From [Pantoea] beijingensis (lineage in GTDB: Bacteria; Pseudomonadota; Gammaproteobacteria; Enterobacterales; Enterobacteriaceae): a stretch of 64,000 nt of DNA. Below, piece after piece: positions 17,260-25,786 of the stretch. The position numbers and the translations under genes are program-made. Numbering within the stretch: the first letter of the stretch is position 1; each line of letters starts with the position of its first letter. The notes under the pieces are model-generated. The model did no database searches. It was not told the origin of the DNA and worked only from the letters and a program-made list of their open reading frames with translations. Location: the NCBI RefSeq assembly GCF_022647505.1, contig NZ_CP071409.1, positions 3,658,001 to 3,722,000 of the forward strand, given 5' to 3'.

Positions 17260-18123
17260 ATGTGGAGTACCGCCCTTTCAACCGGCCTGAATCTTGGCAG
17301 TATGTACGCGCTACTGGCGCTGGGTTTCCATATCACCTGGATCGTGTCGCGCACGCTTAATTTTGCTCAGGGAAGTGCCATGATGGTCGGTGCCACCGTC
17401 TGCTATACGCTGAGTATCACGTTTGGCTGGCCGCTACTTTTGGCGATACCGATGACCTTACTGGTTTGCGCCCTGTTCGGCTTGATCATTGAGCGTTTAT
17501 TAATCCACCCCTTCCACAGCAAAGATTCGGACGCCTGGTTAATGGCCACCGTTGCAGGCGGTATTCTGGTGGATAACATTGCCATGTTTACCTTCGGTAA
17601 AGAACCGCGTCAGTTTCCTGGTACGGATTTCAGCATTGATATTTTTGGTCATTCTGTCGCGCTATTTAGCCTGCTGATTCCCGCTATCGGTTTAATCATC
17701 GTGCTTTTACTGGCTCTGGTTCGCCGATACAGCACTCTGGGTAAAGTGCTGGAAGCCTGCGTACAAAATCCACGGGCCGCACGGCTCATGGGCATCCGCG
17801 TGAGTTTAGTGATCGCTACCGCATACGCCGTTTCCACGCTTTTTGCCGGCACGGCAGGCATGCTGATCGCCCCACTGTTTAATATCAACAGCGATATGGG
17901 GACGCTGTTCGGCCTGAAAGCCTTTGCCGTCGCCATACTTGGCGGTTTGACCAGTGCCGGCGGCATTTATATATCTGGCCTGTTATTCGGACTGGCTGAA
18001 GCGCTGGTCACCCTCTATTTCGGCTCTGCATTCACGCAAATATTTACGTTTTCGCTGGTTATCGTGGCACTTGCGCTGCGGCCCGACGGGCTATTTGGTC
18101 ACAAACTGAGGGTGAAGGTGTGA
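17260..18123 (+). CDS. LivH-type ABC permease
   Basis: A 287-residue inner-membrane permease of the branched-chain amino acid group, with about eight hydrophobic segments. 'NFAQGSAMMVGA' and the coupling-region 'ALVRRYSTLGKVLEACVQNPRAARLMGI' (the middle part is diagnostic) mark LivH. AGGAG site before the ATG. Its stop overlaps the GTG start of the next gene by four bases, so the two are translationally coupled. Confidence 0.92.
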   Translation: MWSTALSTGLNLGSMYALLALGFHITWIVSRTLNFAQGSAMMVGATVCYTLSITFGWPLLLAIPMTLLVCALFGLIIERLLIHPFHSKDSDAWLMATVAGGILVDNIAMFTFGKEPRQFPGTDFSIDIFGHSVALFSLLIPAIGLIIVLLLALVRRYSTLGKVLEACVQNPRAARLMGIRVSLVIATAYAVSTLFAGTAGMLIAPLFNINSDMGTLFGLKAFAVAILGGLTSAGGIYISGLLFGLAEALVTLYFGSAFTQIFTFSLVIVALALRPDGLFGHKLRVKV

Positions 18124-20600
18124 AGAAAAACGTTTCGCTTAATCCACTTTTTTTAATGCTTCTGGCAATACTTGGTCTGGCGTTACCTTTCTGGCTTGAT
18201 AGTTATGCGCTGCTGGTCATGTCACTGTGCGCGCTGGCCGTGGTAGTGGCCGTTGGACTGAATATTTTAGTCGGTCTGAGCGGTCAAATTTCATTTGGTC
18301 ATATCGCCTTTTATGCGATTGGCGCCTATCTCTCAGCGGGTTTAACGATATCAGGTATGCCACTGGGCTTCGCCCTCTGTATTGCGGCGCTCGTGGCGGG
18401 CGGGCTCGGCGCACTGCTGGCGATTCCAGCGCTGCGCGTGACGGGCCCCTGGCTCGCGATGATCACTATCGCCTTTGCACTCGTCGTGCGCCATATTCTC
18501 ATCGAGTGGCGTGATGTTACGGGCGGATCAAATGGCCTGATGGGGATCCCGATGCCCGATTTCGACGGGCTGGATCCCGCCATTGGGCTGGCCGTGAGCT
18601 GCGCGCTGCTCATGGTTCTCGCCCTTCTTTTCTATGCCCGCCTGCACCAGAGTCAGTGGGGACTGGCGATGCGCGCGGTCAAAGCAAGTGAAATTGCCGC
18701 TCGTTCACTCGGCTTTAACCCCACAGTCAGTAAGACCCTTGCCTTTGCCCTGTCAGCGATGCTGACCAGTGCAGCGGGCGCGTTGGTCGCACCGTTGATG
18801 ATGTTTATTAATCCCGACTCATTTCCTTTTTCACAATCCATTCTGTTTGTTCTGGCGGTAGTCATCGGCGGTAGCGGCACTTTATTAGGACCCGTCCTGG
18901 GCGCGTTGCTGATTGTGGTGTTGCCGGAATTATTGGCGACCTTTGCAGAGTACCGTTTGCTGATTTTTTCACTACTCCTGCTTTGCGTTCTCTGGCTGGC
19001 GCCTAAAGGCATACTTGGCACCCTGGCCCGCTGGTTTTCCCGACCTGAATCCCGGTTAGCACCCGCAATGCCGGATCGCGATTGTCTTGAGGCACACTTT
19101 GGCGCACGTCAGAGAACCGGTTTACAGGTCAGCGATATCGGCATCCGTTTTGGTGGCGTCCAGGCGGCCAAAGGCGTGAGCTTTCACGTCGATCCCGGCA
19201 CGATTTTAGGCTTGATTGGCCCCAATGGTGCCGGGAAAACCACCGTTCTGAATATGATTAGTGGCTTCTATCAAGCTGACGGCGGTGCCATTCGCCTGCA
19301 GCAGGATCTTCGCGGGCAACCGGCATGGAAAATTGCGCGGGCAGGCATTGCCCGCACCTATCAAACCACACAGCTGTTTGGTGAACTGAGCGTGCTGGAA
19401 AATCTACTGGTGGCATTACAGCAGGGGAAAATGGGACGCCCCTGGCAACGGGCCAGTACGGAGCAACAGCAACTGGCACTGTCGCTGCTGTCGCTGGTGG
19501 GCTTTCGTGGCTCGGTCAATACCCCCGCAGATGATCTGCCGCACGTCGATCGGCGCCTGGTTGAAATTGCTCGAGCCCTGGCACTAAATCCGGCCGTCCT
19601 GCTATTGGATGAACCCGCGGCCGGATTAAGCCGCGAAGAGACTGATATATTGACCGGTTTGTTACGCCAGTTGGCCAATTTCGGTCTGGCGATCGTACTG
19701 GTCGAGCACGATATGCCGCTGGTGATGTCGGTATGTCACCGCTTACAGGTTCTGGATGCCGGTAAACCATTGGCCTATGGTGAGCCGGGCGCCATCCAGC
19801 GCAATCCGCAGGTTATCGCCGCTTATCTCGGCGGAACAGATTACCGTGCTCAACCGCGGCGGACGGCGCGCGTGAATACCCACGATCCGGTACTGGTTTT
19901 ACATGAGCTGACGCTGGATTATGGTGCAGCCCCCGTTGTTCAGCAGGTAAGTTTAACCGTCTATCCCGGTGAAACCGTTGCGATCCTTGGCGCGAACGGT
20001 GCGGGGAAATCCAGCATTATGAACTGCCTGGCCGGCCTCCATCCTGCCCGCTCGGGCAGTATCTATCTTAATGATCGGTCCATTCGCGAGGCCGACGCCA
20101 GCCAAATCGCTAAAATGGGCCTGGCACTGGTCCCTGAAGGCCGTCAGGTTTTCGGGCAGTTATCTGTGCTCGATAACCTGCTGCTCGGCAGCTATTCCTG
20201 CCAGAACGTCATGGATAAACAGGCCAGCATTGAGGAGATTCTGGTACGTTTTCCTCGTCTGCGTGAGCGTCTCCATCAGCCAGCAGGTTTACTGTCAGGC
20301 GGCGAACAACAAATGGTCGCCATTGGCCGGGGGTTAATGTCACAACCGAAAATCCTGCTGCTCGATGAGCCCAGTCTCGGATTATCGCCAGTGATGATCG
20401 GCGAACTGTATGATGCATTAGCCGGACTGCGCGACGATGGTGTCACGCTGCTTTTGGTCGATCAGATGGCTAACCTTGCGCTGGAGATCGCTGACCGTGC
20501 CTTTGTACTGGAATCCGGCAAGATTGTCAGCCAGGGCGATGCCAAAACATTACGGGCCAAAGGTGGATTAGCTGAAGCATATTTAGGAGCACACGGATGA
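18120..20600 (+). CDS. LivM-LivG-LivF triple fusion: ABC permease with two ATPase domains
   Basis: An 826-residue protein holding three usual subunits in one chain. Residues 1 to about 305 are a LivM-type permease ('GLSGQISFGHIAFYAIGAYL'). A first ATPase follows with Walker A 'GPNGAGKTT' near 365 and Walker B 'LLLDEP' near 495; its signature is odd, 'LPHVDRR' instead of LSxGxxR. A second ATPase has Walker A 'GANGAGKSS' near 624 and a normal 'LSGGEQQ' with 'LLLDEPSLGLSP'. The start is GTG, overlapping the LivH stop. With the preceding two genes it forms a complete importer. Fusion of permease to one ATPase is known in this family; all three together is less usual. Confidence 0.9.
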   Translation: MKKNVSLNPLFLMLLAILGLALPFWLDSYALLVMSLCALAVVVAVGLNILVGLSGQISFGHIAFYAIGAYLSAGLTISGMPLGFALCIAALVAGGLGALLAIPALRVTGPWLAMITIAFALVVRHILIEWRDVTGGSNGLMGIPMPDFDGLDPAIGLAVSCALLMVLALLFYARLHQSQWGLAMRAVKASEIAARSLGFNPTVSKTLAFALSAMLTSAAGALVAPLMMFINPDSFPFSQSILFVLAVVIGGSGTLLGPVLGALLIVVLPELLATFAEYRLLIFSLLLLCVLWLAPKGILGTLARWFSRPESRLAPAMPDRDCLEAHFGARQRTGLQVSDIGIRFGGVQAAKGVSFHVDPGTILGLIGPNGAGKTTVLNMISGFYQADGGAIRLQQDLRGQPAWKIARAGIARTYQTTQLFGELSVLENLLVALQQGKMGRPWQRASTEQQQLALSLLSLVGFRGSVNTPADDLPHVDRRLVEIARALALNPAVLLLDEPAAGLSREETDILTGLLRQLANFGLAIVLVEHDMPLVMSVCHRLQVLDAGKPLAYGEPGAIQRNPQVIAAYLGGTDYRAQPRRTARVNTHDPVLVLHELTLDYGAAPVVQQVSLTVYPGETVAILGANGAGKSSIMNCLAGLHPARSGSIYLNDRSIREADASQIAKMGLALVPEGRQVFGQLSVLDNLLLGSYSCQNVMDKQASIEEILVRFPRLRERLHQPAGLLSGGEQQMVAIGRGLMSQPKILLLDEPSLGLSPVMIGELYDALAGLRDDGVTLLLVDQMANLALEIADRAFVLESGKIVSQGDAKTLRAKGGLAEAYLGAHG

Positions 20601-21817
20601 GCATGCTTAAACTGACTAATGCCCGCCTGCCAGATGCTATGACGCTGCAAACGCTGTATATCGAACGGGGGTATTTTGTTAACGCCCTGGCTGAAGAAGC
20701 GACCGTGATTGAAACCCTCGATCTGGCGGGAAAGCTGGTGGTCCCCGGCCTGATTGAAACGCATATCCATCTCGATAAGGCCTGCATTATGCAACGCTGC
20801 CTGTTGCATGAGGGGACGCTCGCCGAAGCGATCAGTGAAACCAGAAAGGCGAAAGCCACTTTCGATGAAGAAGATGTTTATCAGCGTGGCGCACGCGTGA
20901 TTGAAAAAGCGATCCTGCAAGGAACCAGTTGGATGCGTACCCACGTTGAGATCGATCCACAGATTGGACTCACCGGCTTTAACGCCATCAAAAGACTTAA
21001 ACAAGATTACGCCTGGGCTATCGATCTCAGTATTTGTGTCTTTCCTCAGGAAGGCATGCTCAACAATCCCGGCACTGAAGCTCTACTGATTGAGGCACTG
21101 AAGCAGGGGGCCGATCTGCTCGGTGGATGTCCTTATACCGACAGCGATGCTCAAGGGCAAATTGAACGCCTGTTTACACTGGCGAATAGATGGCAAGTGG
21201 ATCTCGATTTCCATCTGGATTTCGATCTCAATCCTCATGCAAGTCTGATCGGCAGTGTCATCGCGCAGACCCGCCGTTGGGATATGGCCGGGCGGGTGAC
21301 GGTTGGACATGTCACGTCGCTGTCGACGCTGGATAAACCAGAATTGGTTTCATTGGCCAGGGAGCTGGCGCTGGCGGGCGTGCAGGTTACAGCGTTACCC
21401 GCAACGGATCTGTTCCTCACCGGACGCGAACATTTTCATCTTAAACCCCGCGGCGTGGCCCCTCTGGACACGCTGGCGGCAAACGGCGTGACCTGTTCGT
21501 TATCCAGCAATAATATCGGCAATCCGTTCACACCATTTGGCGACGCATCACTGGTGCGCCAGGCAAATTTATTCGCCAATATCGGCCAGTTGGGTACACA
21601 GGCCGATATGCTGCAATGCCTGGCGTGGATCTCAACGGCCTCAGCCAAAATATTGCGCCTGCCCGATTACGGCCTGTCACCGGGCTGCCGTGCAGATTTC
21701 GTCGTGTTTGATGTTGCCGCGGCCAGCGATATCATCGCGGAAATTGCACCACCCGTTATGGGATTTAAGGCCGGGCGTCAAACCTTTGAACGCCCATCCG
21801 CACGCCTGCTGCGTTAA
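20597..21817 (+). CDS. Amidohydrolase, cytosine-deaminase-like
   Basis: A 406-residue metal-dependent hydrolase of the CodA/AtzC type. Metal ligands are seen in 'ETHIHLDKA', 'DFHLDFDLNP' and 'VGHVTSLS', with 'CSLSSNNIGNPFTPFG' near residue 300 matching the CodA active-site region that carries the key aspartate in other members. It should remove an amino or amide group from a cyclic substrate such as a pyrimidine or triazine. Its ATG overlaps the transporter stop, so import and hydrolysis are coupled. It overlaps the convergent GntR gene by four bases. Confidence 0.85.
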   Translation: MSMLKLTNARLPDAMTLQTLYIERGYFVNALAEEATVIETLDLAGKLVVPGLIETHIHLDKACIMQRCLLHEGTLAEAISETRKAKATFDEEDVYQRGARVIEKAILQGTSWMRTHVEIDPQIGLTGFNAIKRLKQDYAWAIDLSICVFPQEGMLNNPGTEALLIEALKQGADLLGGCPYTDSDAQGQIERLFTLANRWQVDLDFHLDFDLNPHASLIGSVIAQTRRWDMAGRVTVGHVTSLSTLDKPELVSLARELALAGVQVTALPATDLFLTGREHFHLKPRGVAPLDTLAANGVTCSLSSNNIGNPFTPFGDASLVRQANLFANIGQLGTQADMLQCLAWISTASAKILRLPDYGLSPGCRADFVVFDVAAASDIIAEIAPPVMGFKAGRQTFERPSARLLR

Positions 21818-22506
21818 TCGGCAAGCAGCGCCTGGTGTAAGTTGAGGTCATCGAATGCGGAATCATTGAGATCTAACTGCTGTTCCAGCTCGTTCAGGTG
21901 ATCAATCATGATCGCCTGAGCGCGTGCTGGATCGCCCGCGTCTAATGCTTCTATGATCGCACCATGTTCAGCACACTGGCAGGAAGGAATGTCATTTCGC
22001 TGATAAAGCGCAACGATAAGTGAACTGCGTACCATCAGATTAGATAAAATCTCGCTCAGGACCTTATTTCCGCTTACGGTTCCCAGTAAAAGATGAAAGT
22101 GACTCAACTCCCGCACGATATCGCGACGATCTTCGCGCGTTGCCGCCCTTTTCTCCGCGTCTTGCTGGGCATCAATATCATCCCGGTAACGTGCAATATC
22201 GGCGGGCGTGATACTCCCCACAATCGCGCTTTCAATGGCGCGACGCGCAGTGAAAATCTCACGCGCTTCACGTGCTTCAGGCTGTGCAACCATTGCGCCT
22301 CGATTCGGCTCAATAGTGACAATATGCAGCAACGCCATGCGCTGTAGAGCTGCCTGCACATGATTACGATTGGCTTTTAGTACCTCAACAATTTGCGCCT
22401 CCACCAGCCGCATGCCAGGCTTCAGGCGATGTTGAGCGATAGCAATGGATAACGCGTCCACGATGCGTTGAACTTCCTTTTGCTTCGCGGTGGCAACTTT
22501 ACTCAT
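21814..22506 (-). CDS. GntR family transcriptional regulator (FCD type)
   Basis: A 230-residue regulator with an N-terminal winged helix ('HRLKPGMRLVEAQIVEVLKA') and a C-terminal FCD domain with 'SHFHLLLGTVSGNK' and 'EHGAIIEALDAGD'. It ends tail-to-tail with the amidohydrolase and is the likely repressor of the Liv-type transporter operon. Its inducer is not known. A second, different FCD regulator controls the L-fuconate genes earlier in the window. Confidence 0.88.
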   Translation of the reverse strand: MSKVATAKQKEVQRIVDALSIAIAQHRLKPGMRLVEAQIVEVLKANRNHVQAALQRMALLHIVTIEPNRGAMVAQPEAREAREIFTARRAIESAIVGSITPADIARYRDDIDAQQDAEKRAATREDRRDIVRELSHFHLLLGTVSGNKVLSEILSNLMVRSSLIVALYQRNDIPSCQCAEHGAIIEALDAGDPARAQAIMIDHLNELEQQLDLNDSAFDDLNLHQALLAD

Positions 22507-22938
22507 CCTTTACCTCAATTAAACACGATTGCAGATGAATCCTTCCGTGAATAATACCACTGAATCTGCCATAAATGGGACGTGGAATTGCCCCCCTTTA
22601 TCCTCCGAATACCCCGGTCAGGTCGTTGAGCATCGTCCATGGCACGGTGCGCCTACTGGCTACTGGCCTCGCCGCCCATGCTGAAAATCAGCCTTTCCTC
22701 AGCGCTACGGATGTCTCTGGAAGATCAAAACAGGGCATGCAAAAACATGAGTGACAGGCACCGATGTAAAACCCATTCCCTTGCGGCTCACCGGCTGAAA
22801 GCACAATTATCCTTTTCAGTATCTCCTGCAGTTTTTTATCCTTATTTTTCTTCGCAGGCTAATCATTTAAATATTTAAATCCAAACCGCAACTATTAGGA
22901 TTAAAAAGACGTCTTGGCCTTTATCAGGAAAAAATAAA
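22507..22938. other. Intergenic region, no gene seen
   Basis: About 430 bases between the GntR start and the MFS start. A frame at 22639-22878 has no ribosome site or family features. The only clear structure is the perfect 16-base palindrome ATTTAAATATTTAAAT at 22865-22880, about 60 bases before the MFS ATG, which could be an operator or just AT-rich promoter DNA. Confidence 0.5.
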
Positions 22939-24351
22939 ATGCACGCGACCTGCTCTACAGGGAAAACAGAAAATTCCTCATCGCTCAAAAATAACAATAA
23001 TTTAGCCGACAGAATTAACGCACTGCCCTCCTCACCTGGGCTGTGGCGCTTTATTACCTTATTAGCGCTTGGTGGCTTTTTCGAACTCTACGATCTCTTT
23101 CAAACAGGGTATATCAGTTCAGGACTTCTGGCTGAACATATCTTTCATGTTGGAAGCGAAGGTGTATTGGGTATCTCCGATCAAGCCGCCTTTGCCTCAT
23201 CGACTTTTTTAGGATTATTTATTGGTGCCAGCGTATTAGCACCCAATGCCGATCGTTTTGGTCGCCGTTTGACCTTTATGTTTGCGCTCGCCTGGTATGG
23301 CTGTTTTTCGCTAATAATGGCTTTCCAGAACCAGGCGGAGTGGATCATCTTCTGTCGCTTCTTAGTGGGCGTCGGATTGGGTATTGAGTTGGTGACTATC
23401 GACACCTATCTCACAGAATGGGTGCCAACCCACCTGCGGAGTCGGGCCTTTGCTTTTGCCTTTTTTGTGCAATTCCTCTCGGTACCTGCAGTAGCGTTGA
23501 TGTCATGGTGGTTGGTGCCACAGACTATTTTCGGTCTGACCGGCTGGCGCTATGTCGTTATCGCTGGCGCTGTTTGTTCACTCATTATCTGGTTTATCCG
23601 CAAGAATTTGCCTGAATCGGCACGATGGTTGGCGCAGAAAGGACGACATCAGGATGCCCACAGGGAAATCAGCGCCATGGAAAAACGCTGTGGGGTGCCG
23701 GTTGGCGAAAACTTTCCACCAGATGATGCCGCAGCACAACTCCCTCACAAAGGAACGTTTCGCGAAATTTGGTCGCCACAATATCGGCAACGCACGCTGA
23801 TGTTGGTAGTAATGAATTTTTTTCAGGCAATTGGCTTTTTTGGCTTTGGCAACTGGTTGCCAGCGCTATTGTCCGGAAAAGGAACCAGCATAACTCACAG
23901 CCTGCTGTATGCCTTTTTTATCACGCTCGCCTATCCGCTGGGATCGCTGATTTGCAGCCGCTACGCCGATAAGCTGGAAAATAAATGGCAAATCGTCCTT
24001 TCATCACTGATGACGGTGGTATTCGGCACACTGTTTGCCTTTCAGACCAGCGCCATACTGCTCATCGCCTGCGGTTTTTTAATTACCTGGTCTAATGCCT
24101 GGTTAACCTATAGCTACCATGCTTATCAAACGGAGATATTTCCCACCCATATCCGCGCCCGAGCAGTAGGTTTTTGCTACTCTTTTAGCCGTCTCTCTAC
24201 GGTATTCAGCAGCATCATGATCGGCTTGATCCTGCAATATGCCGGTACTCAGGGCGTAATTGCCTTTATCGTGATCAGTATGCTCATTGTGATGCTGTCG
24301 GTAGGCTTATTTGGCCCCAAAACACGCGGGATTAACCTGGAAAATATTTAA
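22939..24351 (+). CDS. MFS transporter, sugar/metabolite:H+ symporter type
   Basis: A 470-residue, 12-helix transporter. 'GGFFELYDLFQTGYISSGL' in helix 1, 'NADRFGRRLTFM' in the 2-3 loop and 'PTHLRSRAFAF' mark the metabolite:H+ symporter group. A CAGGA site precedes the ATG, and a terminator follows. It is convergent with the RpiB-family gene of the uronate module; whether it imports uronates is open. No KdgR box was seen in front of it. Confidence 0.88.
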   Translation: MHATCSTGKTENSSSLKNNNNLADRINALPSSPGLWRFITLLALGGFFELYDLFQTGYISSGLLAEHIFHVGSEGVLGISDQAAFASSTFLGLFIGASVLAPNADRFGRRLTFMFALAWYGCFSLIMAFQNQAEWIIFCRFLVGVGLGIELVTIDTYLTEWVPTHLRSRAFAFAFFVQFLSVPAVALMSWWLVPQTIFGLTGWRYVVIAGAVCSLIIWFIRKNLPESARWLAQKGRHQDAHREISAMEKRCGVPVGENFPPDDAAAQLPHKGTFREIWSPQYRQRTLMLVVMNFFQAIGFFGFGNWLPALLSGKGTSITHSLLYAFFITLAYPLGSLICSRYADKLENKWQIVLSSLMTVVFGTLFAFQTSAILLIACGFLITWSNAWLTYSYHAYQTEIFPTHIRARAVGFCYSFSRLSTVFSSIMIGLILQYAGTQGVIAFIVISMLIVMLSVGLFGPKTRGINLENI

Positions 24352-24360
24352 CAGCCATTC

Positions 24361-24388
24361 GCGGGCAGCCTGTTCACCGCCCGCTTTT
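24361..24388 (+). terminator. Terminator after the MFS gene
   Basis: GCGGGC and GCCCGC pair around a 12-base loop, followed by TTTT; it lies between convergent genes and may serve the RpiB-family gene too. Confidence 0.75.
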
Positions 24389-24392
24389 ACTA

Positions 24393-25031
24393 TCAAGCCA
24401 GGCGCTCGCGTACGAAGGCCTCGATCTCTTTATCCTGGCAATTATCAAAGAAACACTGCTGGAAGCGTTGTCCGCTGATGGCCGTTTTCACCAGATCGGC
24501 ATCAATGGCGCGCAACGTATCAAGATAGTTTTCTTTGACCACCGCTGCTTTTACCTGATTCAGTATCCCGGCATTGCGCACCTGTGGCTCTTTGCGATCG
24601 GCAGGGTAGCCTTCGCCTTTTCTGCCGGTGAACGCTTTTTCGAAAATAAAGCGCAGATTCAGCTCAGCTCCCCAGCCAAACCCTTTCGCAAACGGCAGCG
24701 CCAGCGCATTGCCATTGTTAATTTGAGCAAACAGATAGGCATCCGCCGGATCGATACAGTAGCCGCACATGACGCCCGGATGGATATTCAGCGACATCAA
24801 TGCACCTTGCCCGGTACCGCAGCCCGCTATCACAAAGTCGACGGCTTTAGCATTCAACAGAATGCTGGCCATGATCCCAAGATGGATATAGGTCAGATGG
24901 TGGTCCTGCTCGTCGCTCATACCCACGTTATACACCGGATAATCTTTTTCTCCCGCGACGTGTTGCAGTTCTTTCAGCACAATGGCGTTTTTCGCAGCCT
25001 GGCTGTTCTCCATCATCAATGCAATTTTCAT
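24393..25031 (-). CDS. RpiB/LacA/LacB family sugar-phosphate isomerase (DhuI-like candidate)
   Basis: A 212-residue isomerase. The RpiB active-site run is clear: 'VIAGCGTGQGALMSLNIHPG' and then 'NNGNALALPFAKGFG'. Two adjacent ATG codons exist; 25031 has better spacing from the AAGGGGAG site. It is longer than classic RpiB by a C-terminal tail. In streptococci a LacAB/RpiB-type enzyme, DhuI, isomerises the 5-keto-uronate formed from unsaturated uronic acids. Here the gene is divergent from kdgF, whose product forms that keto-uronate, and a KdgR box lies 61 bases upstream. A DKI isomerase role is therefore plausible but untested. Confidence 0.85.
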   Translation of the reverse strand: MKIALMMENSQAAKNAIVLKELQHVAGEKDYPVYNVGMSDEQDHHLTYIHLGIMASILLNAKAVDFVIAGCGTGQGALMSLNIHPGVMCGYCIDPADAYLFAQINNGNALALPFAKGFGWGAELNLRFIFEKAFTGRKGEGYPADRKEPQVRNAGILNQVKAAVVKENYLDTLRAIDADLVKTAISGQRFQQCFFDNCQDKEIEAFVRERLA

Positions 25032-25357
25032 CATACTCCCCTTACTTCGGTGACTAAGCAGAAGTGAGCAGGTAACCTGCCCCACTTATTATGAAACATA
25101 ATTTCAATTTTAAAGGTAACCTGTTTCTTATAATGAGGTAACCCCTAAATAATTTGAACGGCAATCTGACAAAAACACAGCGCATTTTGTGAGATTGTAC
25201 GCAAATTCTGATGATACTGTTCGGCTCAGGCCGCGAAATCGATATGCTTAATTGTGTTTAATTAAATCCCCCTATACCCAGCATTGACTCACGTAAACCG
25301 CAGTACGTCAGTCTGAAACCGTCAATACGGTTTCCAGCGTGGGCGTCCAGGAGCATT
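25032..25357. other. Divergent control region of the RpiB-family gene and kdgF
   Basis: About 330 bases holding one KdgR-type palindrome at 25092-25106 and three direct copies of AGGTAACC at 25070, 25114 and 25136, spaced by 44 and 22 bases. A weak TGTGA half-site of CRP type lies near 25186. No gene is seen. Confidence 0.6.
25092..25106. promoter_or_regulatory. KdgR-type binding site
   Basis: TGAAACATAATTTCA matches the KdgR pattern TGAAAC-N3-GTTTCA at all but one base. KdgR is the IclR-type repressor of pectin catabolism in soft-rot and related enterobacteria. The site lies in front of the RpiB-family gene and the divergent kdgF. Confidence 0.7.
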
Positions 25358-25687
25358 ATGTTTATCTTCAAAAAAGAGACGCAGTTAGACGATTTAGGCA
25401 ATGGCGTAACACGTCGGATCCTCGCACACAGCGGCACTATGATGGCCGTTGAGGTCAATTTCGAAAAAAATGCCGTCGGGCCGCTGCATCACCATCCGCA
25501 CGAACAATTAACTTATGTGCTGTCCGGGCGATTCGCTTTTACTATTGATGGCGAAACGAAAGAAGTTGCCGCCGGTGATACGCTGTATAAACGACCCAAC
25601 GTGATTCACGGTTGTGTCTGCCTCGAGGCGGGGACGTTATTAGATACCTTCACACCGCAACGCGAAGATTTTTTGACTGCTTCCTGA
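25358..25687 (+). CDS. kdgF: KdgF-like cupin, pectin/unsaturated uronate catabolism
   Basis: A 109-residue single-domain cupin. Metal ligands in 'HHHPHEQLTYVLSG' and the later 'NVIHGCVC' are in place, and the length and sequence follow KdgF of pectinolytic bacteria. KdgF speeds the conversion of 4,5-unsaturated uronate, released by pectate or alginate lyases, to the linear keto form DKI. The divergent RpiB-family gene and KdgR box support this. CAGGAG site before the ATG. Confidence 0.88.
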   Translation: MFIFKKETQLDDLGNGVTRRILAHSGTMMAVEVNFEKNAVGPLHHHPHEQLTYVLSGRFAFTIDGETKEVAAGDTLYKRPNVIHGCVCLEAGTLLDTFTPQREDFLTAS

Positions 25688-25786
25688 TAAAGCCGGAGCG
25701 ACTCAGGATTCGTTTTGTAACCGTCAGATACAGACCGTAAACAGATAAAGGCGCTATAAACACAGGACTATAATAGTGGAGCACCT

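Noticed and set aside
22639-22878. 79-codon frame before the second MFS gene
   Set aside because: No ribosome site or family features; overlaps AT-rich promoter DNA.
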